From positions 231,001 through 295,000 of the forward strand of contig JAFEMH010002335.1 in assembly GCA_022495995.1 (NCBI GenBank): a stretch of 64,000 nt of DNA, in the 5' to 3' direction. The position numbers and the translations under genes were made by a program. Shown here piece by piece: positions 45,346 to 55,902 of this stretch (within the stretch, counting starts at the first letter, position 1; each line of letters begins with the position of its first letter). The notes beneath the pieces were generated by a model. It saw only the letters and a list, made by a program, of their open reading frames with translations, was not told the origin of the DNA and made no database searches. The stretch is from Adenophora triphylla var. japonica (Eukaryota > Streptophyta > Magnoliopsida > Asterales > Campanulaceae).

Positions 45346-46066
45346 CTAGTGGTTTTCACCATCGTTCACTTCCCGGCCGCGCCGTAAGCCCGATCGTCCC
45401 ACTGCAGCGGCCATCAAGGTAAGCCCGCACAACAATCCCTCTTCGGCCATCAAGGTAAGCCCGAATGCTCATCCCCAGCAGGATTCTAAAGAAGAAACGT
45501 TGATCCTTCCGAGTTGTTAATAACGCCAGTTTAACACAACCATTCCCATCATTGTTACCCTATCCCCAGCAGGATAAACCTGGCAGTCATCGTAAGCCCA
45601 GTGCTCAAGGCACGAACGCCTTCGTCCCAGGATAAGCGTACCCTCGTTCACTCCGGTCTGAGGCGCCACACGCCCTCGTCAGTATCAGCAACTCCGGTTT
45701 GAGGCGCCACACGCCCTCATAAGCTTCAGCCACTCCAGTTTGAGGCGCCACACGCCCTCAAAGGTTTCAGAGATCCCAGGTCCAGACGCCTCACAATAGT
45801 CTCCATTCAGGTATCGGTACCTCGCAATGGTCTCATTCAGGATCAGATGCCTCCAAACAGTCTCGCTCAGGTCAAGGTCCCCACGCGCGGCCCTTGCACC
45901 TACGAACTACGATCGGCTTGATTCCCGCTCGGGATACGTAGGAATCCTTTCGCTAAGGGTCCAACACCGACCGCCCAGGTCTTTCAAAGTAAGGCATCCC
46001 AATTTGGATCCTTATCTTTTTCAACGACCCCACCTCCTTCGGAGGAGACGTCGCTGAGGGGCTAAC
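45346..46066 (+). other. Element E pre-LTR region with 45-bp repeats and GATACGTAGG
   Basis: Three units containing TTTGAGGCGCCACACGCCCTC (or TCTGAGG) spaced about 45-50 bp lie at about 45650-45765. GGGATACGTAGGAATCC lies at 45931-45947, preceded by GAACTACGATCGGCTTGATTC. ACGTCGCTGAGGGGCT before the LTR is the polypurine-tract position. No gene. Confidence 0.6.
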
Positions 46067-48149
46067 TATAAGTACCCAAATCCGGATTGTCAAAATCCGT
46101 CAGAAAGTTAACCGAAATCCGTTAACTGGCCCGCTCCAGGTTAACCGAAACTCGTTAAACTCCCCGTTGCCATGCCAACGAGACGTCCCGGGACTGCCCC
46201 GTGCATCCCGACGTCGAAGCGTACTTAACACGTGTCATCACACGTAAAAGTACGGCTTTCCCTGAAAAACACACTTTCCGGCACTTTCCGGGGGCGTTTC
46301 GGACATTTTCCGGACTGTTATTTTAAAAAACGGACAAAACCGGGACCCGGGAACGAACTCCCACACCTTTGGTGACTCACAGGGCACGTGGCAGCCATGC
46401 CACCTCCCTCTAGTCACCTTTCAATCACAAATCAAGCTGAAAAGACCAAAATACCCCTGGATTTCAGTCAAAGTCCGGCCGGACTCCCTGTGCAAATTTT
46501 CTGAAATTGCCAGCAAGCCCCTCCAATTTCCAAAATTCACAAAACCCCCTGGAAAACAGTCTAAGTCCGTCCGGACTCTTACTGCATTTTTCACCTATAA
46601 ATAGAAGTTGCTGTCAAAGCCAAAGAGGAACATTTTTTACTCCAAAAAATCACATACCCCACGACCCAAACTGATTTTCACCCCTTCCGAGCTCCCGTTT
46701 TGTCTCGATTCGCGTGAAACTTCCGTATTTCGATCAAATACGCCCCTCACCAATCCGAAACACCGTTTCAAACTACTTTTCGTGTCCCGTACACACCCCA
46801 GAGCCAAAGGAGTCGACCCTAGCCATAGGTATAACTCCCTCTCTCTAAATCTCTCGTTTCGTCTCGGTTTACGCGCCAGTCGCTACAACCGTTTCGAACA
46901 ACGTTATTGAAATGTAGACGCCTCCGTCTAACGGGGTCCGATACGTTTTAGCCCCTCGATCCTCTTCTCTTCCCGTAAGAGAAGTAATCACGGGTTAAAA
47001 CGGCGTTCCGACCCCGTTCCGTTTACTTTTTATGTCATTTACCATTCCGGATCGATCGATCCGTCGATCGTCACTTACTTTCTGTCATTTACAATTCCGA
47101 GCCGTTTTGGCTCGTTGATTGTCATTTACAATTCCGAGCCGTTTTGGCTCGTCGATCGTCATTTACAATTCCGAGCCGTTTTGGCTCGTTGATCGTCATT
47201 TACAATTCCGGATCGTTTGATTTCGTTGATACTGCTTTAAATACTGTCATTTACAAAGTCCGACCCGTTTGGATCGTGATAGTATTTACTTTTCAAAGTC
47301 CGAGTCGCAACCCGATTCGTTGATTGCATGTCATTTAATACGCGTTTTTCCCGTAAAAATTGTTAACAATGTAATGCCCGGTTCAAAACCGGAGTTCGTC
47401 ATTCGAACTCTCTTTCAAAACGCGCGAAATGACGTTTGGCCTCCAAACGCTCATCTTCAAACTAAAATCCGCCATTTGACACATAAAATCATTTAATACG
47501 TTTTTTCCCGTAAAAATCGTTAACAATGACTCGCCCGGTTCAAAACCGGAGTTCGTCCTTCGAACTCTCTTTCAAAAGTTCAAAATCGATGTTTGCCACG
47601 CAAACGCTCATTTCAAACTCAAAACCGACGTTTGTCATTCAAACGCTCGTCTTTTCAAACAAAGTCACCTAATCAACTTTTGACATTCAAACCATGATTA
47701 AGCTTTTCATTCAAGCCCCCATTTCAAAACACACACACACACACACGTTTTCGAAAAAGGTAGAAAGACTCATCATACGAGGCATTTCGGGTGATCTCGT
47801 AATACTCTTCCCGAAACATAACGTGACCTCCGAACCTTACAATCTCTGGTACTCAAAGCTTTTTACTCGTTTTTGCTACCAATAAAAATGATCCCCTATT
47901 TTCAAAGCTTTTTACTCGTTTTTGCTGCCAATAAAAATGATCCCCTGTTTTCAAAGCCTTTTCCTAAGTTTTTGCTACCAATAAAAACAACACCATTTTC
48001 ACTAAAGCCGTTTCTCAACGTTTGGGCTCAAAATACAAAAACCGCGTGGCGACTCCTCATTTTCCTTCCCATGAAGCGAGATCTCAGACACCAACACCCC
48101 GCGAAAGACAACCGCATTTCGCGCCCGCGCGAAATCCCGGGTAACTTCA
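46067..48149 (+). repeat. 3' LTR of element E
   Basis: It starts TATAAGTACCCAAATCCGG (the B LTR starts TGTAAGTACCCAAATC, so TG has become TA) and ends GGGTAACTTCA. TATAAATA lies at 46596-46603. Units TTTACAATTCCGAGCC followed by GTTTTGGCTCGTT repeat about every 38 bp at 47080-47220, each with a GAGCC..GGCTC dyad. No coding. Confidence 0.8.
46473..46603 (+). promoter_or_regulatory. LTR promoter of E: two palindromes and TATA box
   Basis: AGTCCGGCCGGACT (46473-46486, a perfect 14-bp palindrome) and AGTCCGTCCGGACT (46564-46577) lie 110 and 19 bp upstream of TATAAATA (46596-46603). Both are followed by CTGTGC or CTTACTGC words. Confidence 0.75.
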
Positions 48150-48458
48150 CCTGATGATTCCAGCGCTTAGTAATTTTTGCACCTCTTCCATGATGACATC
48201 CTCCTTGTCGTTGGTAAAAATTCTTCTAGTCTACTTGATGGGTCTAGCAGATGGGTCAACCTCCAACCTGTGGAGAGCTATCTCTTCTTTAATTCCTCTT
48301 ATATCCTCAACCTTCCAGGCGAAGACATCCAAATTGTTTCTGAGAAGGGCTATGATCCCCTCCCTCTCTTTCGGGGAGAGTTGGCCTCCGATTTTTATTT
48401 TTTGTTCTGGATAGTCAGGATTGAGTATAATTTCTTCTAGTTCATCTATGGATTCCAT
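48150..48458 (-). pseudogene. Element F start of reverse transcriptase region
   Basis: An open frame with NNLDVFAWKVEDIRGI and LHRLEVDPSARP, the conserved segment before the reverse transcriptase domain. After a stop near 48231 it continues as VQKLLSAGIIR, right up to the E junction, where the domain ends. Confidence 0.8.
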
Positions 48459-48485
48459 TTTTGGACCATCTCGGAACTCTAGAGA

Positions 48486-49205
48486 TTAAATAATTATTTC
48501 TTTAAGTCTTCTGCCATCCTCGCCATCAAGGTCTAGCTCTTCCATGTCCACAGGTTCGTCTACGTCTGGGAGCTCTCCTTGTCTCAAGTCAGGGTTGGCC
48601 CCCGAGTTCTGGCCATTGACGAGATGATGGGCTACATCCGGGATGGACAGAACTGTGTCATTGTTTTCTTCTATCTCTAGGACCATGTGATCCTCATCTT
48701 CTGCTTCAAAGATCAGAATGAGTCTGGAACTAGTACTGGCAGTTTTCGCAGACTTAGAGATTTTTATGTTTTCCTCCGGTGTATCCACCTCCATCTTTCG
48801 GGATGTTTTTCTACTCCTTATGACATGCTCTATGAAGTCTTTGGTGGTCTCCCTCACACATCCAACTCCAGCATGAGTAGGGAACTTAACTCGTTGGTGA
48901 GGAAGGGAGGCGACCAACCCAAGTTTTCCTTGACTTGGAATGCCTAGGATAGCGTGGTAGTCGCTAGTCAAGTCCATGACCATGAATGTGACAGTGACCT
49001 CCGCTCGAAAGGGATGATCACCTAATTCCGGTAATAGATCAACGGTGCCCATGGCACTGACTTTGTGGTTGGTGAAACCCTCTAGCCTTCCAAAGTAAGG
49101 TTCCAGCATACTGTCTTCAGGCCCATCTTTTGAAAAGTGGAATAATAAAGAATATCTTGGGAGACCCTTAGTCGATGAGGAGTGTCTCGAACTCACAGTT
49201 ATCAA
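48486..49205 (-). pseudogene. Element F protease region
   Basis: Open frame of about 239 codons with EPYFGRLEGFTNHKVSAMG, FMVMDLTSDYHAILGIPSQG and GLVASLPHQRVKFPTHAGVG, which match the protease of C. The active-site D-T-G segment lies in the preceding overlapping frame (about 49168-49230), separated by a frame break. Proteolysis of the element polyprotein is the expected role. Confidence 0.75.
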
Positions 49206-51217
49206 TTCTCCCTTTAATTACCAAGGGTTGTTCACGAGCGGCACAACTTCCAGCCAGTTCATTGGGAGAGAAGCTTATGACTTCCTTTTCTTTGTGAATC
49301 CAGGCTGGGGTGTGGTAAACTTTGCTCAACTCATGAATTTGGTCTTTCAATTTCTTGGTGGGGACATTTTCCTCCCTTATCACATGCAAGTTAGCCCTAG
49401 GAGGTCTTTCCCCCTTCCATCTTCCTTATCTTCATCATCTTCATCGTCATCTTTCCTCTTTTGCTTGCTATCCTTTCTCATCACATAACGATCAAGTTTG
49501 CCCTCATCTACCCATCTCTGGATCATTCTCTTGAGTGAGATGCAATTTTCAGTGTCATGGCCATGATCCTTGTGGAAGGCACAATTTGGAGGTGTCACGT
49601 ATGTACTTTGATTTTTCATTAAGTGGACGAGGATTAGGCAGATTCACCAACTGCATGATTTCCGTGATTGGCTTGATGAGGGGTGTGAAAACCTCGGCTT
49701 TTTTCAGTAGCTCGAGTTCTGTTCTTCTATTTGAAGCCACTTCCATTGAAGGCTTGGCGGGTTCCCATGGCATCTGCCTTTAGCTTATCAAATCCCTTTT
49801 TGCTTTTCTCTTCTGCCATAGCGATGGCGTAAGCCAAGTTGTATAGATCAGATTTAGACTTCGGCTCTCTGGTAGAAATCTCATATATCAGTTGTCCGGA
49901 TCTCAGTCCAGAATCAAAGCAGACAATCACCTCCCTATCTATCAGGCTTTCCGCTACTTGGTCCGCCATAGCTCTAAATCTATTATAATAACTCAGAGTG
50001 GTTTCATTCTTTCCTTGCTCAATGTTGGCAAGGTCAGTCAACCTCTTCTTCCTCTTCCCTGCAGTGGCAAAATGGTCCAGGAAGCTCCTCCTCATGGTTC
50101 TCCAGCTGTCAGTGCTTCCTTTTTTAACTCACGAAACCAGGACAAATCTTTTCAGGAGAAGGTACTAGCAAAAGCTTTCCAGATAATGTCATCTGCTTTG
50201 GTGAGGAGGGCCATAGTGGACTCAAAACTTTGCACATGGTCCCGTGCGTCGGTGGTTCCCGTATATTTATCAAAACTCGGGATTTTCAGGGCTGGATTGG
50301 GAGGTAGATCATTAATTTCCTTTGAGAATAGACAGGTGGCACTAGTATTATCTTCTTCCACCTCTTTCTTCCCCATTTTCATTTCATCCAATCTCTTTTT
50401 CAAGAGCAGTAATTCTCTGGCATCGATCCCAAAGCTGAAGTGAGCTTCGGTGGGATCTTTCTTTCCTTCTTTGATCATTAACCCTACTATGTTCTTTGAG
50501 TTCCTGACGGTTATCTCCATGTTCAGATGGTGTTCTTTTTCTTCTAGGTCTCTTTTCAGGGTGAGGATGGGTTCTGCGACGAGGAGGGCTCCTCGGCCTA
50601 AGAGGACTCCTATGACGAGGAGGGTTTCTTGGCCGAAGAGGAGTATTATGATGAGGAGGGGCGTTATGCCGAGGAGGGGTAAAACGTCTTGCATGACTGA
50701 GCCTTGCTCTTAAGTCACCAGAGTCAACCTCCTGCTCCCTCTGATTGTTCAAGTGACTTCTCAAGTCTATCACGCTCCTCAAGTTTCCATGCCCATTTGA
50801 CTTATGACGAGGAGGAACCTCTTAGGGGTTTTGCTTAGCTCGAACAGCAATGTCACGATGAGGGGGATTTTGGCCACGAGGAAGATTCCCCTTACTATCA
50901 CGACTGTCACCTTGACTTTCCCCTCCAAGGGAATTACAAGTTCTTGTAGGCCTCATGAATTCAACCAAAGAATGCTCAGGATCCAACTGCAACAGGGCAT
51001 TTTGAGTTTCGTAAATGCGTTGCAAGGTCTCCATTTGTTGGTGCATGAGTGTTCGACGATCAACTTGCTGGGTGGAAACCCCAGTTCCTCCCTTATCAGC
51101 GTTACTCGTCGTTTGGCTACCAGCATGTCTTCTTCCTCGCCGACGATGAGGAGGATTTGCAACAATTACCTCGGTTGCTGGCTGTACCCTAGGACGTAGA
51201 GTCATCCCTAGGGGCAC
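49206..51217 (-). pseudogene. Element F gag
   Basis: The N-terminal part is at 51217-50822, with an in-frame stop just after it. Then 50782-50384 encodes an Arg/Pro-rich tract (RSPLRPRSPPRRRTHPHPEK) with SR-like repeats. A frame change follows to 50450-50152 (LKIPSFDKYTGTTDARDHVQSFESTMALL, capsid-like) and 50095-49727 (ETTLSYYNRFRAMADQV). The zinc-knuckle-like CAFHKDHGHDTENC lies near 49590-49550. Frame breaks near 50450, 50130 and 49750. Confidence 0.75.
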
Positions 51218-51555
51218 AGCCTATCAATCAGCGGTGGTGGGGGAGGAAACAGTTCTCCATTAGTGAGAGGAAGGCCAGTCCTCATGTTAACAGTAATATC
51301 CCCTCACATGAATGTGATCCAGTTCAGAGTAATACTAACAGTACGTCCTTCTTCCATTAGAATTAGGAGAGTGGGGCGGAACAGAATTCTCAGGCAAACA
51401 GAATTTTCAGTCGGACAGAAATTTCCAGGCGCACGGTGTTCAGGCGAACTGACTTTTTCGACGGACTGAATCTTCAGGCGAACTGAATCTTCAGGCGGAA
51501 CAGAGTTTTTTTCGGCCAAACGAAATTTTTCCGGTTATTCAATGGGTGCTTCGAA

Positions 51556-51578
51556 TTGTTTCCCGGCAATTGAACCAA
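51556..51578 (-). other. Primer binding site of element F
   Basis: TTGGTTCAATTGCCGGGAAA on the minus strand follows the LTR end. It agrees with the site in element C at 31449-31472. Confidence 0.6.
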
Positions 51579-51583
51579 ATCGA

Positions 51584-52500
51584 TGATGCCAAAAACGTTC
51601 GGATCAGTCCAAATTCAACAGCAAGTTGTAACCTGCGATTCAATAGCCTGAAAAAGATCAACAAACACGTAAACTTAGCCGGGGCTTCACCGGCGAAGGC
51701 CCTCCGGCGTGAGAGTAGGTATTTGTGTTTAGATAGAGAAATCAATTGACAAGAGTTTAGAGTCAAAAGATTGCATACAAAAATAATGTGAATTATGGCT
51801 TGTATATATAAGCATAGCATTATATAATCCTTGTTGGATAGGAATGCATGTAGATAGGATTTTACTCCAAGGAGGAATATAACTGTTCAGTCCTTATAGT
51901 ATGAGAATTCTTGTGAGATAAGGTTATAATCCTAGGGGGATTATAACTGTCCACAGTCCTTATTTGAGTAAGATTGGATAAACTACAATCTGCACGTACG
52001 CCGATGATGCGTGCTCCTCGTCGTATGTGGCCTTGTGTATGATAAAGCCGAGGAAGAGATGTGAGGAGAATGGGGGATGCCCATTTGTTGGTAGCCGAGG
52101 AGGGGCTCCTCGTCTTCAAGGGGAGCCTTGCTCGGCCTTGGAGGGATGCCTTCCTCGACATAGATGATGATGCTTCGTCGGTCTTAGGATTTTAGTTGGG
52201 CCTTGGTCATTATGCACCTGCTACGTCTAGGTCGACATAGGGGAATGACGAGGAGGAGATAAGAGCAAAGGTAGGGTAGGCCCACTCCCTTTGTCGTAAT
52301 TGAGACTTGTATGAATTATATTTTTGGCCCAATTTATTAGCCTTACCCGGTCACGAATTCACGTTTGTACCTCGGTTTATACCGTTCATATCACTTATTT
52401 GATAGAGGTTAGTCGGAATTACCTTCAAATTTCCTTGCTCTTGACCCCGAAATCCAAGATCTAACGAAGACCCAAACTTTTCGGTTTCATCTTCTTATTC
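51584..52500 (-). repeat. 5' LTR of element F (right edge uncertain)
   Basis: The left edge (plus sense TGATGCC) is set by the primer site. TATATATA-like promoter sequence lies at about 51806-51817 in minus orientation. CGAGGAG-GGG-CTCCTCG at 52096-52112 is a palindrome about 280 bp upstream of it. The right edge could lie anywhere between 52300 and 52500. No gene within. Confidence 0.6.
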
Positions 52501-52559
52501 TACCTGTTTTGCATAAGAAAAAATAGAGATTTAGGTACTCGATTTTGCGTGTTTTCTAC

Positions 52560-52618
52560 TGTGTTAGTGTGTATGTGTGTGTGTATGTATGTGTGTATGA
52601 GAGAGAGAGAGAGAGAGA

Positions 52619-52675
<57 letters not shown>
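52560..52675. repeat. Simple repeats: (GT)n, (GA)n and poly(T)
   Basis: GTGTATGT-type repeats (52565-52598), then GA dinucleotides (52599-52623), then about 49 T (52625-52674). Low-complexity sequence without coding. Confidence 0.95.
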
Positions 52676-52676
<1 letters not shown>

Positions 52677-52842
52677 AGGCTTGCCCATCTCGAGTCAGAG
52701 CCCTTTTTTGTGTAAGTCAATTTACTAACAAGTCCTTCAAATTCTCTTAAATTCCCTTAAAATCCCCACCCCGTAGGCACCTAATATTAATTAGGAGGGA
52801 TTCTACCACTCTTTTTAAAGAAAAAAAGAAGAAAAAAAAAAA

Positions 52843-52944
52843 AAGAGAGAGAGAGTTTTGTGTGTAAAATGAAGTGAAAAGCTATAACATACTCGATTTT
52901 TATTCAAACTTAAAAAAATTCACACAACATTCAAGAATTCTTTT

Positions 52945-52981
<37 letters not shown>

Positions 52982-53064
52982 GTGTAAAATGAAGTGAAAA
53001 GCTATAACATACTCGATTTTTATTCAAACTTAAAAAAATTCACACAACATTCAAGAATTCTTTT
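52843..53064 (+). repeat. Tandem duplication, about 124 bp x 2
   Basis: Two copies of a segment that starts GAGAGAGTTTTGTGTGTAAA and ends AACATTCAAGAATTCTTTTC, identical by eye. The first is followed by a GA-rich run, which probably mediated the duplication. Confidence 0.9.
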
Positions 53065-53180
53065 CGGCTTATGTAAGAAGCTTTTTAGGCTTGTGAAGTA
53101 AGCTTTTCTGTTTGTCATTTTTTTTTTTATTTCGGTCAAAGCTTCGAAACTACAAATTTTAGTCCACAATAAAAAAACTA

Positions 53181-53358
53181 CTCCCTTCGTCCCTGAAAGA
53201 TTGTCCCATTTGCCATTTTGACTTATCCCAAAAAGTATGTCCCATTTCTAAACTTAGGCATGAATGTTAGTGCAAATCTACTAAGGTACAAGAAGGTGAA
53301 GCTCTTTCTTAATAATTGCAAAATATACAACAGTACAATTTTTTAGGGACGGAGGAAG
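53181..53358. mobile_element. Stowaway-like MITE, 178 bp
   Basis: It starts CTCCCTTCGTCCCTGAAAGA and ends TTTTTAGGGACGGAGGAAG, with imperfect terminal inverted repeats. It is flanked by TA on both sides (53179-53180 and 53359-53360). TA target and CTCCCTCCGTCCC-type ends are typical of Stowaway elements mobilised by mariner-like transposases. Confidence 0.85.
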
Positions 53359-53792
53359 TACTATATTTAGCAGATGGGTTTTGGTGCCAACTTACCATTT
53401 TTGGCCACTCTTGTATTTAATAATATATAGATAGACATATAAATACAGATGTAGATGTCCTAAAATAAGATGTCCAATAAAAATAGATGAAGTAGAATAT
53501 TCATTTTGGACAGGGGAATAATATGTTCCAAATAAATAAATTGACATATCTAGAACAAGTCCTTTATCAATTATCATTTACATGTAAATTTTATCGATCA
53601 GTTAAAAGTATATTAGAATGATCTCAAAATTTATTTGAGTTTATCACTAAAAATTAAATAAAATTATCTTTTCATAAGGAGGAAAGAAATTTACTAGAAG
53701 AAATATCGTGTTCCAAACGAAATACAATAAATAATAATATAATATACTAAACTAATAAACTAAACTAATGTATTAATTATTAATATATAATA
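53359..53792. other. AT-rich flank of element G
   Basis: Very AT-rich DNA with no gene. Its end TAATA (53788-53792) is the left target duplication of element G, so it was continuous with 60631 onwards before that insertion. Confidence 0.6.
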
Positions 53793-54709
53793 TGTTAGAA
53801 AAAAGTGTGTTTGAAGGAAATAATGAGTTATTTTCTTAATTAGTTATTTGTCAAAATAACTAATTGATTGTTGGATTGTGTTCTACTCCATGAGTACATT
53901 GAAAACATATATTCATTTGTCAAAAATGGTTGAGAAATGAATGAGATATGAAGGCTCAAAGTTAATGGGTTGAAAAGGGTAAAATGTGGGTATCCCACAT
54001 TGGAAAAAGATCTAAAAGTGGCTAAGTTTATATACTCCTACACTTTAGTAGGGAGCCAGTAGGTGCCGCCCCATTTCAAACAGTCCGAGGCGGGCGCCTG
54101 GCGTTCCCCGAGGCGGGCGCCTGGGCTCCAGTGGCTGTACGAAAAAATTGATTTTACACTGTTTTGTAACAGTTCAAAAGGCTGTTAATAAGTGTGTAAA
54201 TCCAACAGCCATGTAACTGATCAAATGGAGGTTATGAGCCAAATAATTGTGCAATTATTTCAATAATTGTATTAATTAAGAAAATTAAAACATGATTTAA
54301 TTTTCTGTTATCTCCTTGGATTATATAAAAGCAAGAACACACCAAGAGAGAATACACACAGATTTTCTCCAGAAATCCTCTCCTCTTCCTTTTGTTGCAT
54401 ATTGAACAAATATTTTCCTTGGCCTCCTTGCATTGCATTCGTGGTGATAAAGTTCAAGCATCTAACTTCAGTTCGTCGGAGGTATTCTTGTGCAACCACC
54501 GTCCGGTCTATCCATTTCATCCTGGGAGGCAAGCGTTCCGTAAAATCTCAAGCACAACGTGGTGAGGGGGCGTAATTTGTTTTAAGGAGAGTGTGATTTC
54601 ACACGACTCGGACATCTTCGACAAATCTTTTTCCTTCTCTTGTATTTTCTATTTCTGTTTAAATTAGTTTTCTATAATTCCAGCAGATTTTGTAATAGTT
54701 ATTCCAACA
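53793..54709 (+). repeat. 5' LTR of element G (short form, 917 bp)
   Basis: Compared with the 3' LTR it lacks about 310 bp between TTTAGTAG (54051) and AGCCAGTAGGTG. AGGCGGGCGCCT palindromes lie at 54088-54099 and 54111-54122. The TATA box TATATAAA lies at 54322-54329. Confidence 0.95.
54088..54329 (+). promoter_or_regulatory. LTR promoter of G: AGGCGGGCGCCT palindromes and TATA box
   Basis: Two palindromes with arms AGGCG / CGCCT and centre GG, 23 bp apart, 200-230 bp upstream of TATATAAA (54322-54329). The 3' LTR keeps six of them. Confidence 0.7.
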
Positions 54710-54789
54710 ATCTTAAGACAAATTACTGTCTCTTCGTTGGAAGGAAAACTATTTAAAACATTGAACTAAAATTGTTTGTTTTGTTTCAG
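54710..54789 (+). other. Short leader of element G without a usual primer site
   Basis: Only 80 bp separate the LTR from the gag ATG. The usual plant copia site TGGTATCAGAGC is absent; ATCTTAAGACAAATTACTGT stands in its place. The leader ends TTTGTTTTGTTTCAG directly before ATG, which resembles a 3' splice site. Confidence 0.6.
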
Positions 54790-55902
54790 ATGGCTACTCA
54801 ATCAAACATGGAAACCAATGCTGGGAACAACTCTGAGAATCCTCGTGTGGAGGAAGCGCTTCGTGTGGAAACCAACTCTCAAAGGGTGGTTGTCCAAACT
54901 GTTTCGAACCATCATGGTGAGAAACCGAAAAAGTTTGTTGGCCAAGACTTTAAAAGGTGGCAACAAAAGATGCTTTTCTATTTGACTACCTTGAACTTGG
55001 CGAGATTTCTTAAGGAAGATCCACCACAGTTGGGTGAGAATGAGACGGATGGGCAAGCCATCTCGGCTCTTGATGCTTGGAAGCATTCCGAGTTTCTTTG
55101 CAGAAATTACATCCTCAATGGATTGTCGGATACCCTATACAATGTGTATAGTGTTAAGAAAACTGCAAAGGAACTATGGGAGTCCTTGGAATATAAGTAT
55201 AAGATCGATGACGCAGGCACAAAGAAATTCATTGTGGGTCGTTTTCTTGATTATAAAATGGTGGACTCAAAAACTGTTAAAAGTCAAGTGGAAGAGTTAC
55301 AAATAATAATTCATGAAATTCATGCCGAGGGGATGGTAATTAGTGAAAGCTTTCAAGTGGCGGCAATAATTGAAAATTTGCCTCCCGCTTGGAAAGATTT
55401 CAAGAATTACCTTAAACATAAACGAAAGGAAATGAATGTTGAAGCGCTTGCTATTCGTCTTCGGATTGAGGAAGAGAATAGAATTGCGGAGAAGAAGTTG
55501 AATAATCTTCTTGTGGCGAAAGCCAATGTGGTGGAGCATGTTGATAGCTCCAAAGCCAATGGCAAGGCAAATGGCAAAGCCAAAGGCAAGTTTGGTCCCA
55601 GAAAAGGTGGTTCTAGTTTGAAACCAAAGGGAGGAATCTTCAAGAAAAAGTTCGGTGAAACTTGCTACAATTGTGGTATTGTGGGCCACAAGTCTTCCGA
55701 GTGTAGGAAGCCAAAGAAACAAGCAAACATGGTGGATGTCATCTCGAATGAAGTTTCCGATATGCACTTGGCTGCGGTAATTTCTGAGGTGAATTTGGTG
55801 GGTTCAAACCCAAATCAGTGGTGGATTGACACCGGTGCTACTAGGCATGTTTGCTCAAACAAGAAAATGTTTAGTAGTTTTAAAGCCCTTGAAAAATGGT
55901 GA
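54790..55902 (+). pseudogene. Element G gag and protease start
   Basis: The ATG at 54790 ([14 protein letters not shown]) follows the leader; an in-frame ATG at 54772 lies before it and is less likely. The frame is open for about 370 codons. Gag shows a copia capsid-type region ([28 protein letters not shown]) and a CCHC zinc knuckle [14 protein letters not shown]. The protease begins with [18 protein letters not shown] (D-T-G). A one-base shift near 55890 ends the frame, and the protein continues in another frame at 55903. Gag packages the element RNA. Confidence 0.9.

Larger units (their letters stand above)
40410..48149 (+). mobile_element. Element E: left-truncated Tat-type element, inserted in F
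   Basis: It contains, in plus order, the antisense DUF7745-like fragment, antisense PMD gene, tandem arrays, GATACGTAGG motif and a 3' LTR of about 2.1 kb. This is the same order as in A. The left side is cut at about 40410 within the DUF7745-like gene, so gag and pol are lost. The right end is the CA at 48149, after which the reverse transcriptase gene of element F begins mid-domain. Confidence 0.8.
48150..52500 (-). mobile_element. Element F: minus-strand Ty3/gypsy (Tat-like), cut by E
   Basis: Same family type as C. Read leftwards: 5' LTR (about 52500-51584), primer site, gag, protease and the first part of reverse transcriptase, cut at 48150 by element E. The rest is not in the window because E is truncated on its left. 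Confidence 0.85.

Noticed and set aside
45346..46066. GGCGCC-containing 45-bp units of E as the same palindrome as in G
   Set aside because: They share only GAGGCGCC; the arms and position differ, and they are outside the LTR.
52625..52674. Poly(T) as tail of a reversed SINE or LINE
   Set aside because: It adjoins GT and GA simple repeats, with no SINE boxes, LINE coding or flanking duplication seen.
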